A DNA stretch of 19,908 bases from Comamonadaceae bacterium (GTDB lineage Bacteria > Pseudomonadota > Gammaproteobacteria > Burkholderiales > Burkholderiaceae_C): NCBI GenBank assembly GCA_027490555.1, contig JAIXXW010000267.1, positions 1 to 19,908 on the forward strand, read 5' to 3'. This document shows positions 1 through 7,206 of the stretch, piece by piece. The number at the start of each line of letters is the position of its first letter. Position 1 is the stretch's first letter. Under the pieces are notes generated by a model. That model was not told where the DNA came from. It made no database searches and was given only the letters and a program-made list of their open reading frames with translations. Both the position numbers and the translations under genes were made by a program.

Positions 1-98
1 CATGGGCCGAGGGTCAGCAGTCAGGCGATGCCGCAGTGGCGGTGGCCGGCATGCCATTGGTGCTGGACATCGACAACGCCTATTACCTTGGCGTTTGA
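1..98 (+). CDS. 3' end of an unidentified protein (partial)
   Basis: An open frame enters from the left edge (first full codon at position 3) and stops at TGA 96-98, giving about 31 C-terminal residues that end in LVLDIDNAYYLGV. I do not recognise the family. The reading is supported by codon choice (GC-rich third positions over most of it) and by a strong intrinsic terminator about 60 bases downstream on the same strand. The fragment is too short to give a function, and the gene start lies outside the window. Confidence 0.5.
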   Translation, partial: WAEGQQSGDAAVAVAGMPLVLDIDNAYYLGV

Positions 99-155
99 AG
101 AAGAGCAGTGAAAGTTCCTCTTGCCTGACCCACCGGGAGGGCAGAGGTTTCTGAG

Positions 156-185
156 CGGGCAAGCCCATCGGCTTGCCCGTTTTTT
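156..185 (+). terminator. Rho-independent terminator after the partial gene
   Basis: A perfect 10-bp stem, CGGGCAAGCC (156-165) pairing with GGCTTGCCCG (170-179), closes a CATC loop and is followed at once by six T residues (180-185). This is a classic intrinsic terminator for plus-strand transcription and ends the gene whose last codon is at 98. Confidence 0.9.
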
Positions 186-622
186 CATGATTCGTAAAAG
201 AGGGCAGACTACCTTTGATGTCAGCCACACTGACCGGTGAATCAGAGCTTGCCTCCAGCGCGCTCCTGCCGACTGTGCCGCAGATCAAAGCGGTCCCTCT
301 GGAATGGGCACCAAGCCATTGCGTGCGGCAGTGAACAAAATCGCGGCACAGCCGCAGTTGTGACATATCGGTGGCATGGCTGTCTGCAAGCGCTTCGATC
401 GTTCAGGATGCATGGGCTGATGGCACTTGAATCTGCCGATAACTAAATCTTCTTGGCGCGCGCAAAGTCTGAGAAGAGCTATTGATCTGTTTGTACCGCT
501 ATGAACGTCGCGGCGCTTGCTTGTCATTGGGCTCATCTTGACCGCAACTCGTCATTGATTCCGCCGCATTCGCATACACTTAACACTCAACAAAATTATT
601 AAAAATACCAAAAGGCATTTCA
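186..622. other. Intergenic spacer with no recognisable gene
   Basis: About 440 bases between the terminator and the repeat protein. Short open frames exist on both strands (for example 237-446 plus and 285-536 minus), but none has a convincing ribosome site or resembles a family I know. The last 80 bases become AT-rich and should hold the promoter of the downstream gene, although no well-spaced pair of boxes stands out. It could hide a decayed gene. Confidence 0.5.
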
Positions 623-2047
623 ATGAGTCACAAACCGTTATCAGGTTTTCTGATGGGCATTTGTGCTGCTGCTGGGGCAGCTGCTTCTACCTGCAGCCCT
701 GGCTATTTCGACCCGCTCAATGGCAGCAACTGTCAAGCCGCACAGCCGGGTTCTTTCGTCAGCACGGCCGGTGCGACAGCGGCCACACTGGCTCCTCCGG
801 GTTATTTTGTGAGCACGGTGGGTGCAACATCCGCAACACCAGCAGCACGCGGTTTTTATACCGATCAAGCAGGCGCCATCGTCGCCAAGCCTGCACCCTT
901 GGGTCGCTATGTCCCCGAGCCTGGCAGTTCATTTGCATTACCGGCACCACTGGGCACCTATGTCGCTGTCACTGGCGCATCAGCCCCTACACCAGCACCC
1001 GTTGGCTATTTCGTCGGGTCTACAGGCAGCATTTCTGCTCAGCCTGCCCCCCTGGGTTTTTATGTTGCTACCACCGGTGCATTCGCCCCTACACCCGTTG
1101 CCAGCGGTTTTTATACGCCCAGTATTGGGTCTACAACAGGTACAGGCGCCGGCCTCATGGCCAGTCCACTCAACATGGCGATCGATGCCACACATGGCCT
1201 CTTGTCCAGCCAAAAAGACATCAAGCAGGTTGGTGAGCTGGGTCTCGATGTGGCGATCTCTGGCCGCCATACCCTCATGGACCAAGCAGGCTTGAGTGGT
1301 CAAAAAGACCTCAGCATGAACAGTGCCACGATCGTGCTCCAGCATGCAGCCAACGCCAGCCCACAAACCTGGAAATTCTTTGGCGGTCTGGCAGATCACA
1401 CACTCAAAGCCACCTCCGCAGGTTCGGGGCAAGCCCGCACCTGGATGGTGGGCGCAAGCCGGGGGCTGGTTTGGGGACAATCCGAGGCCTGGCGCACCTC
1501 CGTTTATGCAGGGCAAAGCTCGGCCGACATCGTTCGCAACCTTTCAGAGTTGCCGACCCCTGAAACTCAAACTCATAAAACCTCTGTGCAAGTCATGGGC
1601 ATGAGTATGAGCACCGGCATCCCTGTACCCCTTCTTTCTGCCCATCTTTTGGTAGAAACAGGTTTGGTCCATTACACCCAAAATGCGCTGTCTGAAAAGG
1701 GAACATCCCTAGGCACAGTTGGCGGCTTGCAACTCGACAAATACGCGCAATGGGCAGCGCCTGTTTTTGTGGGTTTGCAGCACCCATTGGGTGCACTCCA
1801 CTTGCAATGGGGTCTGCGTGCTGACCTGGCACCCAAACGCGAGCTCAACGCTCGTTTGAACAGCGGTGGCAATTACAACTTTGCCATCCCGGTGGGCCTC
1901 TCCTCCACGCAGGCTTTTGTCGCCAAAGTGATCCTGAAAGAACTGGTTTTGGGCCAGGGCATGCGCTTAACCGGGAGTGCCGACTTCGAAGCGGGCTCCA
2001 AAGTTCGCCGCCAACAATTGCAAATGGTCCTGGCCAAGCGCTGGTAA
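623..2047 (+). CDS. Repetitive secreted protein with predicted autotransporter-like outer-membrane barrel
   Basis: 474 residues. The N-terminus looks like a Sec signal peptide (residues 1 to about 22, core SGFLMGICAAAGAAA). Next comes CSPGYF, with a cysteine pair at residues 24 and 37, then about nine imperfect 17-residue repeats (residues 26-177) built on [P/L]GxYVxxTGAxxAxPAP. The repeats recall the ephrin-receptor-like CxPGxY...G...C modules, but all cysteines after the first unit are lost. Residues about 180-474 alternate polar and hydrophobic residues, have aromatic-rich strands and finish LQMVLAKRW. This suggests a C-terminal beta-barrel with a terminal aromatic, as in autotransporters and other outer-membrane proteins. 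The start ATG at 623 is preceded by a weak AAAGG. A surface-display or adhesin-like role is inferred from architecture only. No neighbour forms an operon with it. Confidence 0.7.
   Translation: MSHKPLSGFLMGICAAAGAAASTCSPGYFDPLNGSNCQAAQPGSFVSTAGATAATLAPPGYFVSTVGATSATPAARGFYTDQAGAIVAKPAPLGRYVPEPGSSFALPAPLGTYVAVTGASAPTPAPVGYFVGSTGSISAQPAPLGFYVATTGAFAPTPVASGFYTPSIGSTTGTGAGLMASPLNMAIDATHGLLSSQKDIKQVGELGLDVAISGRHTLMDQAGLSGQKDLSMNSATIVLQHAANASPQTWKFFGGLADHTLKATSAGSGQARTWMVGASRGLVWGQSEAWRTSVYAGQSSADIVRNLSELPTPETQTHKTSVQVMGMSMSTGIPVPLLSAHLLVETGLVHYTQNALSEKGTSLGTVGGLQLDKYAQWAAPVFVGLQHPLGALHLQWGLRADLAPKRELNARLNSGGNYNFAIPVGLSSTQAFVAKVILKELVLGQGMRLTGSADFEAGSKVRRQQLQMVLAKRW
698..1153 (+). repeat. Tandem 51-bp coding repeats (17-residue units)
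   Basis: Nine consecutive units in frame within the surface protein. The first is 16 residues long and the next eight are 17 residues. Conserved positions are Gly-2, an aromatic at 3 or 4, Gly-9 and Ala/Pro at the end. The DNA copies have diverged, so this is an old protein-level expansion and not a recent perfect tandem array. Confidence 0.85.
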
Positions 2048-2250
2048 GTCCAACCGCAAACAGGTGTCGATTTTCCAAACAGTGGACGCTTATTGGCGCA
2101 AGCCTGGACGCAACAAAACCAAAGCATCGCGGTCATTGGCGCAAGCCCACTGATCAAATATTCGCTCACCGCGAGCATTCCACTCTGTTGCACCCAGTGT
2201 TTGCAAAATACTGGCCGACTGCCGACTTTCCTGACGATATAAAACCCAAG

Positions 2251-2668
2251 TCACCACCGGCACCCCGATTCACAAAGTCGCGCACGTTGTAGTTGCACCT
2301 GAAAACGGTCACGTAAGGAACCCATGACACCCAGCAGCAAATTGGTCATCGGGTTGTTGTCGCCTGTGTAGGTCACCGCTTCCTTGATGAATTGAACTTT
2401 CACACCCTTTGCTGTCAGACCCTTGACCGTGTTGATCAAGTCGGTCAGTGAGCGTGACAGCCGATCCATGGAGTAAATGACGAACGTGTCGCCTTCACGG
2501 AGATGAGCCAGCGCTGCCTGTAGTTGAGGAAGCTCAGTGTCTTTGCCTGAGGCTTTGTCGGTGAAAGTCTTGTCGTGATTGAAGTCAGCCAAAGCCGTCT
2601 TGCTGACGGGCAGTGTTCTGCTCCTCAGTGCTCACTTGGATTTAACCGACCAATTGTCCTTTAGCCAT
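2251..2668 (-). pseudogene. Decayed serine recombinase (resolvase/invertase family)
   Basis: Reading from ATG at 2668 gives MAKGQLVG, a stop codon (TAA) where an intact resolvase has the Tyr of its GYIRVS motif, then IQVSTEEQNTARQQDG in the same frame. One extra T in GGCTTTGGC near 2592-2594 shifts the frame. After that, a long stretch from FNHDKTFTDKASGKDT through MDRLSRSLTDL and GVKVQF to NNPMTNLLLGVMGS matches the catalytic domain of Tn3-type resolvases. Homology stops near 2317. The remaining codons to the stop at 2251 are unrelated, so the catalytic-domain end and the DNA-binding helix-turn-helix are missing. A GAGG ribosome site precedes the original ATG. With a nonsense mutation, a frameshift and a truncation it cannot be functional. 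It is probably the remnant of a mobile element near tRNA-Ser. Confidence 0.85.
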
Positions 2669-3005
2669 CGTTTGATACCTCGTTTTGTCCAACAAGGATC
2701 TCGGATGGACCTTTACAGAATGTCAAGCAAATAAATATGGAATCCATCCTGACACTAATCGGCTGGATCGCAACTGTGAAGATAGGCAGTACTTCAGGTT
2801 GACGGTTGTGGCGACAAGTCACGATCTGTGATCTGTAAGACTGGGTTTGAGATACACCCAGCGCGAGCGTGACAGCGCCATGTGGAGATGAGTTGTTTGG
2901 AGTTGGAAGCGTTGTGGCCCTGCGATATTGTCCAGAGATGACGTGGTGAGACGGGTGAAGTCCAGCACATCAGTGTGACTTGGAGTGTTACTCAGTAAGA
3001 GTACA
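2669..3005. other. Non-coding, relatively AT-rich spacer between recombinase remnant and tRNA terminator
   Basis: No credible gene on either strand. The open frame at 2819-3034 on the minus strand overlaps the tRNA terminator and is not convincing. A 7-bp inverted pair, GGATGGA (2703-2709) and TCCATCC (2743-2749), lies just upstream of the recombinase remnant. It could be a relic of a recombination site, but it is short. Confidence 0.45.
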
Positions 3006-3042
3006 AAATAAAAAACCCCAAGTAAATCAATCACTTAGGGTT
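3006..3042 (-). terminator. Rho-independent terminator of tRNA-Ser
   Basis: On the minus strand AACCCTAAGT (3042-3033) pairs with ACTTGGGGTT (3023-3014) in a continuous 10-bp stem with one G-T pair and a 9-base loop. It is followed by a T-rich run (complement of 3007-3013). It starts only a few bases past the tRNA 3' end and probably also ends any read-through from ureG. Confidence 0.88.
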
Positions 3043-3048
3043 TCATCC

Positions 3049-3136
3049 TGGCGGAAGCGGTGAGATTCGAACTCACGGACCCTTGCGAGTCGCCGGTTTT
3101 CAAGACCGGTGCAATCGACCACTCTGCCACGCTTCC
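3049..3136 (-). tRNA. serT: tRNA-Ser(UGA)
   Basis: 88 bases including an encoded CCA (complement of 3049-3051). The acceptor stem is GGAAGCG/CGCTTCC with discriminator G. The anticodon arm is CCGGT-CTTGAAA-ACCGG, which puts UGA in the anticodon and reads UCA serine codons. A long variable arm (GCGACTCGCAAGGGTCC region) as expected for class II tRNA-Ser is followed by the T arm with GTTCGAATC. It lies 37 bases after the ureG stop on the same strand. The symbol follows the E. coli name for this anticodon. Confidence 0.95.
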
Positions 3137-3146
3137 ATGGGCTGGG

Positions 3147-3152
3147 ATTGTA
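3147..3152 (-). promoter_or_regulatory. Putative -10 box for tRNA-Ser
   Basis: TACAAT on the minus strand (3152-3147) would place the transcript start near 3140, about four bases before the mature 5' end at 3136. The matching -35 region, which would overlap the end of ureG, is poor, so the tRNA may also be transcribed with the urease operon. Confidence 0.35.
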
Positions 3153-3173
3153 ACGGCTCGAGACCTGGCCGCC

Positions 3174-3833
3174 TCATGCGCTGCCCAGCATGCCCCGCTT
3201 TTCAATGAAGGCCACCACTGCGTCCAGGCCTTCCAGGGTTTTCAGGTTGGTCATGACCCAGGGGCGTGTCTCGGGGTTCGGGCGCATGCGTGCGGTGTCG
3301 GTGCGCATCACGTCCAGGTCTGCACCCACATGCGGGGCCAGATCGGTCTTGTTGATCACGAACAGATCGCTTTTGGTGATGCCCGGCCCGCCCTTGCGGG
3401 GAATTTTTTCGCCGGCGGCCACGTCGATCACATAGATGGTCAGGTCGCTCAGCTCGGGGCTGAAGGTGGCGGCCAGGTTGTCGCCGCCGCTTTCGATGAA
3501 CACCACATCGGCGTTGGGGAACTTCTCCAGCATGCGGTCGATCGCTTCGAGGTTGATCGAGGCGTCTTCCCGGATGGCGGTGTGCGGGCAGCCGCCGGTC
3601 TCCACGCCCATGATGCGCTCGGCCGGCAGGGCGCCGCTCACCGTCAGCAAGCGCTGGTCTTCCTTGGTGTAGATGTCGTTGGTGATGGCGACCAGGTCCC
3701 AGCGCTCGCGCATGTGTTTGCACAGCATCTCCAGCAGGGTGGTTTTGCCGGAGCCCACAGGCCCGCCGATGCCCACGCGCAGGGGCGGCAGCTTTTGGGT
3801 GCGGTGGGGGATGTGGTGCAGCGCAGAGGTCAT
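3174..3833 (-). CDS. ureG: Urease accessory GTPase UreG
   Basis: 219 residues, normal for UreG. This SIMIBI-class GTPase powers nickel delivery to apo-urease together with UreD, UreE and UreF. Visible motifs are the P-loop GPVGSGKT (residues 24-31), the nickel-binding Cys-Pro-His at 82-84, the ESGGDN segment (114-119) and the guanine-specificity motif NKTD (161-164). The start ATG at 3833 overlaps the ureF stop as ATGA, indicating translational coupling. A longer open frame extends upstream, but it would lie inside ureF and is not needed. This is the last gene of the urease operon; the tRNA-Ser follows. Confidence 0.97.
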   Translation of the reverse strand: MTSALHHIPHRTQKLPPLRVGIGGPVGSGKTTLLEMLCKHMRERWDLVAITNDIYTKEDQRLLTVSGALPAERIMGVETGGCPHTAIREDASINLEAIDRMLEKFPNADVVFIESGGDNLAATFSPELSDLTIYVIDVAAGEKIPRKGGPGITKSDLFVINKTDLAPHVGADLDVMRTDTARMRPNPETRPWVMTNLKTLEGLDAVVAFIEKRGMLGSA

Positions 3834-4519
3834 GATCGGAAGAGGCGTGAGTATTGGGTTTCGTGGCGTGCCGATAGGATGGCCAGCATCGGGCTGAAGG
3901 CCTGCCGGTCTTCGTCGTTCAATTGCAGGGCGGTGTCCACCGCCTGCGGGATCTCGCGGGCCAGCCGGGCCAGCATGCGCTGGCCTGCGCTTTGGCCCAA
4001 CGGGACGCCTTTGAGGGCGGCCTGGGTCATGTTCTCGGCCCAGCCAAAGGCATAGGCCTGCAGAGCCTGCTCGATCGGGGTGGGCGCCAGGGACAAAGCC
4101 AGGGCCATGGCCAGGGGGTAGGTGGGCGGCAGCTGAGCACAGCGGTCCAGCTGGGTGTTGCTGGCCTGCTGCAGATTGCGCAGCCAATCCAGCAAGGAGC
4201 GGCCCATTTGTTCGGTTTGCAGGCGCATTTCGGCGGTTTCGCGGGTGGTCATCACCCAGTCGTTCAGGGCTTGCAGGCGCGGGTTGTCCATGGCCAGCCA
4301 GGCCGGGATGGCTTGCGCCACCACCGCCATGTCGCTGCGCGCTTGCGTCAGGTGCAGTTGCTGGACGACCCAGTCGGTCGCACTGTGCTCGTGGTGCACC
4401 AGGCCTTGCTCGATGGCGGCTTCGAGACCTTCGGAATACGAGAAGCCCCCAATGGGCAGCGCAGGGGATGCGAGCCAGATCAGCTGCAGCAGACCCGTCG
4501 GCGCGGTGTCAGTGGTCAT
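3830..4519 (-). CDS. ureF: Urease accessory protein UreF
   Basis: 229 residues, mostly alpha-helical, cytoplasmic. UreF binds the urease-UreD complex and recruits UreG for nickel insertion. Family hallmarks are LIWLASPALPIGGFSYSEGLE near the N-terminus and the C-terminal HETQYSRLFRS tail, which contacts UreG in the known complex. I chose ATG 4519 because it begins MTTDTAPTGLLQL, the expected UreF start. A longer frame back to 4702 would translate the His-rich end of ureE out of frame. The gene overlaps the end of ureE by 11 bases and the start of ureG by 4. Confidence 0.95.
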   Translation of the reverse strand: MTTDTAPTGLLQLIWLASPALPIGGFSYSEGLEAAIEQGLVHHEHSATDWVVQQLHLTQARSDMAVVAQAIPAWLAMDNPRLQALNDWVMTTRETAEMRLQTEQMGRSLLDWLRNLQQASNTQLDRCAQLPPTYPLAMALALSLAPTPIEQALQAYAFGWAENMTQAALKGVPLGQSAGQRMLARLAREIPQAVDTALQLNDEDRQAFSPMLAILSARHETQYSRLFRS

Positions 4520-5126
4520 GGTTGCAACCGGGGCCGTGCACATGGGGTGCAGCTGGGGCAGAGCGGATCGGGATGGCGATGCGTTGGCTTGCGGGTGGGG
4601 CGGTGTGCGCATGGCTGTGCGCGTGATCATGCCCGTGGCTGTGCCCATGGGTGTGTCCCGCATGTCCGCCATGGTCGCCATAGGCACCGCTTTCGGGTTC
4701 AAAGGCTTCGGACACGGCCACCACCGTCATGTGCATGGCGCGCAGCATATCGGCCAACACATGGTCGGGCTCGATTTTCAGGTGGTCGGCTTGGAGTTCG
4801 ATGGGCACATGGCGGTTGCCCAGGTGGTAGGCCGCGCGGGTCAGGTCAAAGGGCGAACCGTGCTCGGGGCAGGCGGTGATGCGCAACACGGCTTGCGGGG
4901 CAGCCACCACACGCACGAGCGAGCCGTCCTCGGCCACCAGCACATCGCCGCCACGCACCACGCTGCCCCGGGGCAGGAAGACCCCGAGCGCGCGGCCATG
5001 GCTGTCGGTGGCGTCGAAGCGGCTTTTCTGGCGGGTGTCCCAGTCGAGCGTGATGGTGCTGGCGCGCTGGACCAGCACACGGGCCAGGCCCCGGCCCTGG
5101 GGCATGAGTTTGGAGCAGGTGAGCAT
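4509..5126 (-). CDS. ureE: Urease accessory nickel metallochaperone UreE with long His-rich tail
   Basis: 205 residues. UreE is a cytoplasmic nickel-binding chaperone that hands nickel to UreG and urease. The body (MLTCSKLMPQGRG to about residue 150) has the UreE N-terminal peptide-binding fold (FLPRGSVVRGGDVLVAEDG) and the metal-binding domain (AYHLGNRHVPIEL...LADMLRAM). The C-terminus is a metal-binding tail with eleven histidines in about 24 residues (GHTHGHSHGHDHAHSHAH region) and a second cluster ending CNHDH. The start ATG at 5126 shares one base with the ureC stop (TGATG). An in-frame ATG at 5177 would lie in ureC and is less likely. Confidence 0.95.
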   Translation of the reverse strand: MLTCSKLMPQGRGLARVLVQRASTITLDWDTRQKSRFDATDSHGRALGVFLPRGSVVRGGDVLVAEDGSLVRVVAAPQAVLRITACPEHGSPFDLTRAAYHLGNRHVPIELQADHLKIEPDHVLADMLRAMHMTVVAVSEAFEPESGAYGDHGGHAGHTHGHSHGHDHAHSHAHTAPPASQRIAIPIRSAPAAPHVHGPGCNHDH

Positions 5127-6868
5127 CAGAACAAAAAATAGCGTTGGGTCATGGGCAGGCTGGTGGCCGGTTCGCACACCAGCAACTGCCCGTCGGCACG
5201 CACCGCATAGGTTTGGGGGTCCACCTCCATGCAGGGCAGGTAGGCATTGTGGACCATGTCATGCTTGCGCTGCTCGCGGATGTTCTTCACCGCCGACAGG
5301 GGCTTTTGCAAGCCAAAGCGCTCTCCGATGCCGGCGCGCAAGCCCGCGTGCGAGACAAAGGTCAGCGAACCGCAGGTCAGTGCCCCGCCAAAGCTGCCGA
5401 ACATGGGTCGGTAATGCACCGGCTGCGGTGTGGGGATGGAGGCGTTCGGGTCGCCCATGGCGGCCAGGGCGATGAAGCCGCCCTTCATGACGATGGCCGG
5501 TTTGATGCCAAAGAACGCGGGCTTCCAGATCACAAGGTCGGCCCATTTGCCCACGGCGATGCTGCCCACCTCGTGGCTGACGCCCTGGGCAATGGCGGGG
5601 TTGATGGTGTATTTGGCGATGTAGCGTTTGACCCGGAAATTGTCGTGCCGGTCGGTGTCACCGGGCAGGCTGCCGCGTTGCTGCTTCATTTTGTGCGCGG
5701 TTTGCCAGGTGCGGATGATGACCTCGCCCACGCGGCCCATGGCCTGGCTGTCGCTGCTCATCATGCTGATGGCACCCAGGTCGTGCAGGATGTCCTCGGC
5801 CGCGATGGTCTCCTTGCGGATGCGGCTTTCGGCAAAGGCCAGGTCTTCGGCGATCGCGGCGTCCAGGTGGTGGCAGACCATCAGCATGTCCACATGCTCG
5901 TCCAGGGTGTTGATGGTGTAAGGCCGGGTGGGGTTGGTCGACGAGGGCAGCACATTGGCTTCGCCCACGACTTTGAGGATGTCCGGTGCATGCCCGCCGC
6001 CTGCGCCTTCGGTGTGGAAGGAATGGATGCAGCGGCCCTTGAAGGCGGCGATGGTGTCCTCCACAAAGCCCGACTCGTTGAGCGTGTCGGTGTGGATCGC
6101 CACCTGGGTGTCGGTGGCCTCGGCCACGTCCAGGCAGTTGCTGATCGCCGCCGGGGTCGAGCCCCAGTCTTCGTGCAGTTTCATGCCGATCGCGCCCGCA
6201 TCGATTTGCTCGTGCAAGGCATTGGGCAAGCTGGCATTGCCCTTGCCCAGAAAGCCCAGGTTCATCGGGAAGGCGTCGGCCGCCTGCAGCATGCGCTCGA
6301 TGTTCCAGGGGCCGGGGGTGCAGGTGGTGGCAAAAGTGCCGGTGGCCGGGCCGGTACCGCCACCGAGCATGGTGGTCACGCCGCTGGCCAGGGCCTCGTC
6401 GATCTGCTGGGGTGCGATGAAGTGGATGTGGCTGTCGATGCCGCCTGCGGTGACGATCAGGCCCTCGCAGCTGACGATCTCGGTGCCGGGGCCGATCACG
6501 ATGTCCACGCCCGGTTGTGTGTCGGGGTTGCCGGCCTTGCCAATGGCCGCGATGCGGTTGCCCTTGAGGCCGATGTCGGCCTTGACGATGCCCCAGTGGT
6601 CGATGATCAGCGCATTGGTCAGCACGCAGTCCATGGCCCCAGGCGCTTGCGCGCCTGTGCCGGGTGCGTCGTTGCTGCGCTGCGATTGCGCCATGCCGTC
6701 GCGGATGGTTTTGCCACCGCCGAACTTCACCTCTTCGCCATAGCCTCCGGCCTGCAAGGTGAAGTCCTTTTCCACCTCGACGACCAGGCAGGTGTCGGCC
6801 AGACGGACCCGGTCGCCCACCGTGGGGCCGTAGGTTTCGGCATACGCGCGTTTGTCGATCTGGGCCAT
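5126..6868 (-). CDS. ureC: Urease subunit alpha (catalytic)
   Basis: 580 residues. This is the catalytic subunit hydrolysing urea to ammonia and carbamate at a dinuclear nickel centre. All active-site residues are visible: His147 and His149 (DSHIHF), the carbamylated Lys230 (GMKLHED), His232, His259 (AIHTDT), His285 (SFHTEG), the flap Cys332-His333 (VCHH) and Asp373 (SSDSQAMG). Each sits 13 positions beyond the Klebsiella numbering. Most of the shift comes from extra residues between IRDGM and LTNALIID (residues about 60-82). The start MAQIDKRAYAETYGPTVGDR is the usual one. The frame extends further upstream, but that part overlaps ureB. It begins one base after the ureB stop and runs into ureE. 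Confidence 0.98.
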   Translation of the reverse strand: MAQIDKRAYAETYGPTVGDRVRLADTCLVVEVEKDFTLQAGGYGEEVKFGGGKTIRDGMAQSQRSNDAPGTGAQAPGAMDCVLTNALIIDHWGIVKADIGLKGNRIAAIGKAGNPDTQPGVDIVIGPGTEIVSCEGLIVTAGGIDSHIHFIAPQQIDEALASGVTTMLGGGTGPATGTFATTCTPGPWNIERMLQAADAFPMNLGFLGKGNASLPNALHEQIDAGAIGMKLHEDWGSTPAAISNCLDVAEATDTQVAIHTDTLNESGFVEDTIAAFKGRCIHSFHTEGAGGGHAPDILKVVGEANVLPSSTNPTRPYTINTLDEHVDMLMVCHHLDAAIAEDLAFAESRIRKETIAAEDILHDLGAISMMSSDSQAMGRVGEVIIRTWQTAHKMKQQRGSLPGDTDRHDNFRVKRYIAKYTINPAIAQGVSHEVGSIAVGKWADLVIWKPAFFGIKPAIVMKGGFIALAAMGDPNASIPTPQPVHYRPMFGSFGGALTCGSLTFVSHAGLRAGIGERFGLQKPLSAVKNIREQRKHDMVHNAYLPCMEVDPQTYAVRADGQLLVCEPATSLPMTQRYFLF

Positions 6869-6869
6869 G

Positions 6870-7199
6870 TCAATCTGCTTTCTGTGAAGGCTCGGCCAAG
6901 GCACCGTGGATCAGCCCCTGAAAACCGTGCACCACACGGTCACCGGCGTAGTCCACCAGCTCCACCGTGCGTTGTTGTCCGGGCTCGAAACGCACCGCGT
7001 TGCCCGATGGGATGTTCAGCCGCATGCCCAGGGCCACGGCGCGGTCGAAGCGCAAGCCGGCATTGGTCTCGGCAAAGTGGTAGTGCGAGCCGACCTGAAT
7101 CGGCCGGTCGCTGGCGTTGTGCACGACGACCGTGCAGGTGCGCCGGCCCACGTTGAGCTGGTGTTGGCCGGGCTCGATCAGGAATTCACCGGGGGTCAT
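6870..7199 (-). CDS. ureB: Urease subunit beta
   Basis: 109 residues, the normal size of UreB, the small structural subunit that packs with UreA and UreC in the urease trimer. Recognisable family stretches are MTPGEFL, a conserved block ending QVGSHYHFAETN, FDRAVALGMRLNIPSG and the segment VVHGFQGLIHG. ATG 7199 is chosen because it begins at MTPGEFL. The upstream part of the open frame reads the microprotein gene out of frame. The ureC start follows one base after the stop. The ribosome site is poor, suggesting coupling to the gene before it. Confidence 0.97.
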   Translation of the reverse strand: MTPGEFLIEPGQHQLNVGRRTCTVVVHNASDRPIQVGSHYHFAETNAGLRFDRAVALGMRLNIPSGNAVRFEPGQQRTVELVDYAGDRVVHGFQGLIHGALAEPSQKAD

Positions 7200-7206
7200 G
7201 CGGGGC

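Noticed and set aside
538..586. Sigma-70 promoter for the surface protein (TTGATT 555-560 with TACACT 575-580)
   Set aside because: The spacer is only 14 bases, and other box pairs in the region have poor -10 matches, so no specific promoter can be defended.
698..1153. CRISPR-like array
   Set aside because: The periodicity is 51 bases, in frame, with diverged copies and no constant repeat plus unique spacer pattern. It is a protein repeat.
2092..2147. 13-base direct repeat ATTGGCGCAAGCC at 2092-2104 and 2135-2147
   Set aside because: It is short and has no matching element ends or recombinase site logic. The copies lie in different frames. It could be chance or a small duplication.
2819..3034. 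71-codon minus-strand frame upstream of the recombinase remnant
   Set aside because: It begins inside the tRNA-Ser terminator stem, lacks a ribosome site and has no recognisable similarity.
3060..4055. 331-codon plus-strand frame over tRNA-Ser and ureG/ureF
   Set aside because: It begins inside the tRNA and runs antisense to ureG and ureF, with no family resemblance.
5144..7156. 670-codon open frame on the plus strand across ureC and ureB
   Set aside because: It is antisense to genes with complete catalytic motifs. Its translation is low-complexity (Gly/Ala/His/Val-rich) and matches no family, as expected for the shadow of a GC-rich gene.
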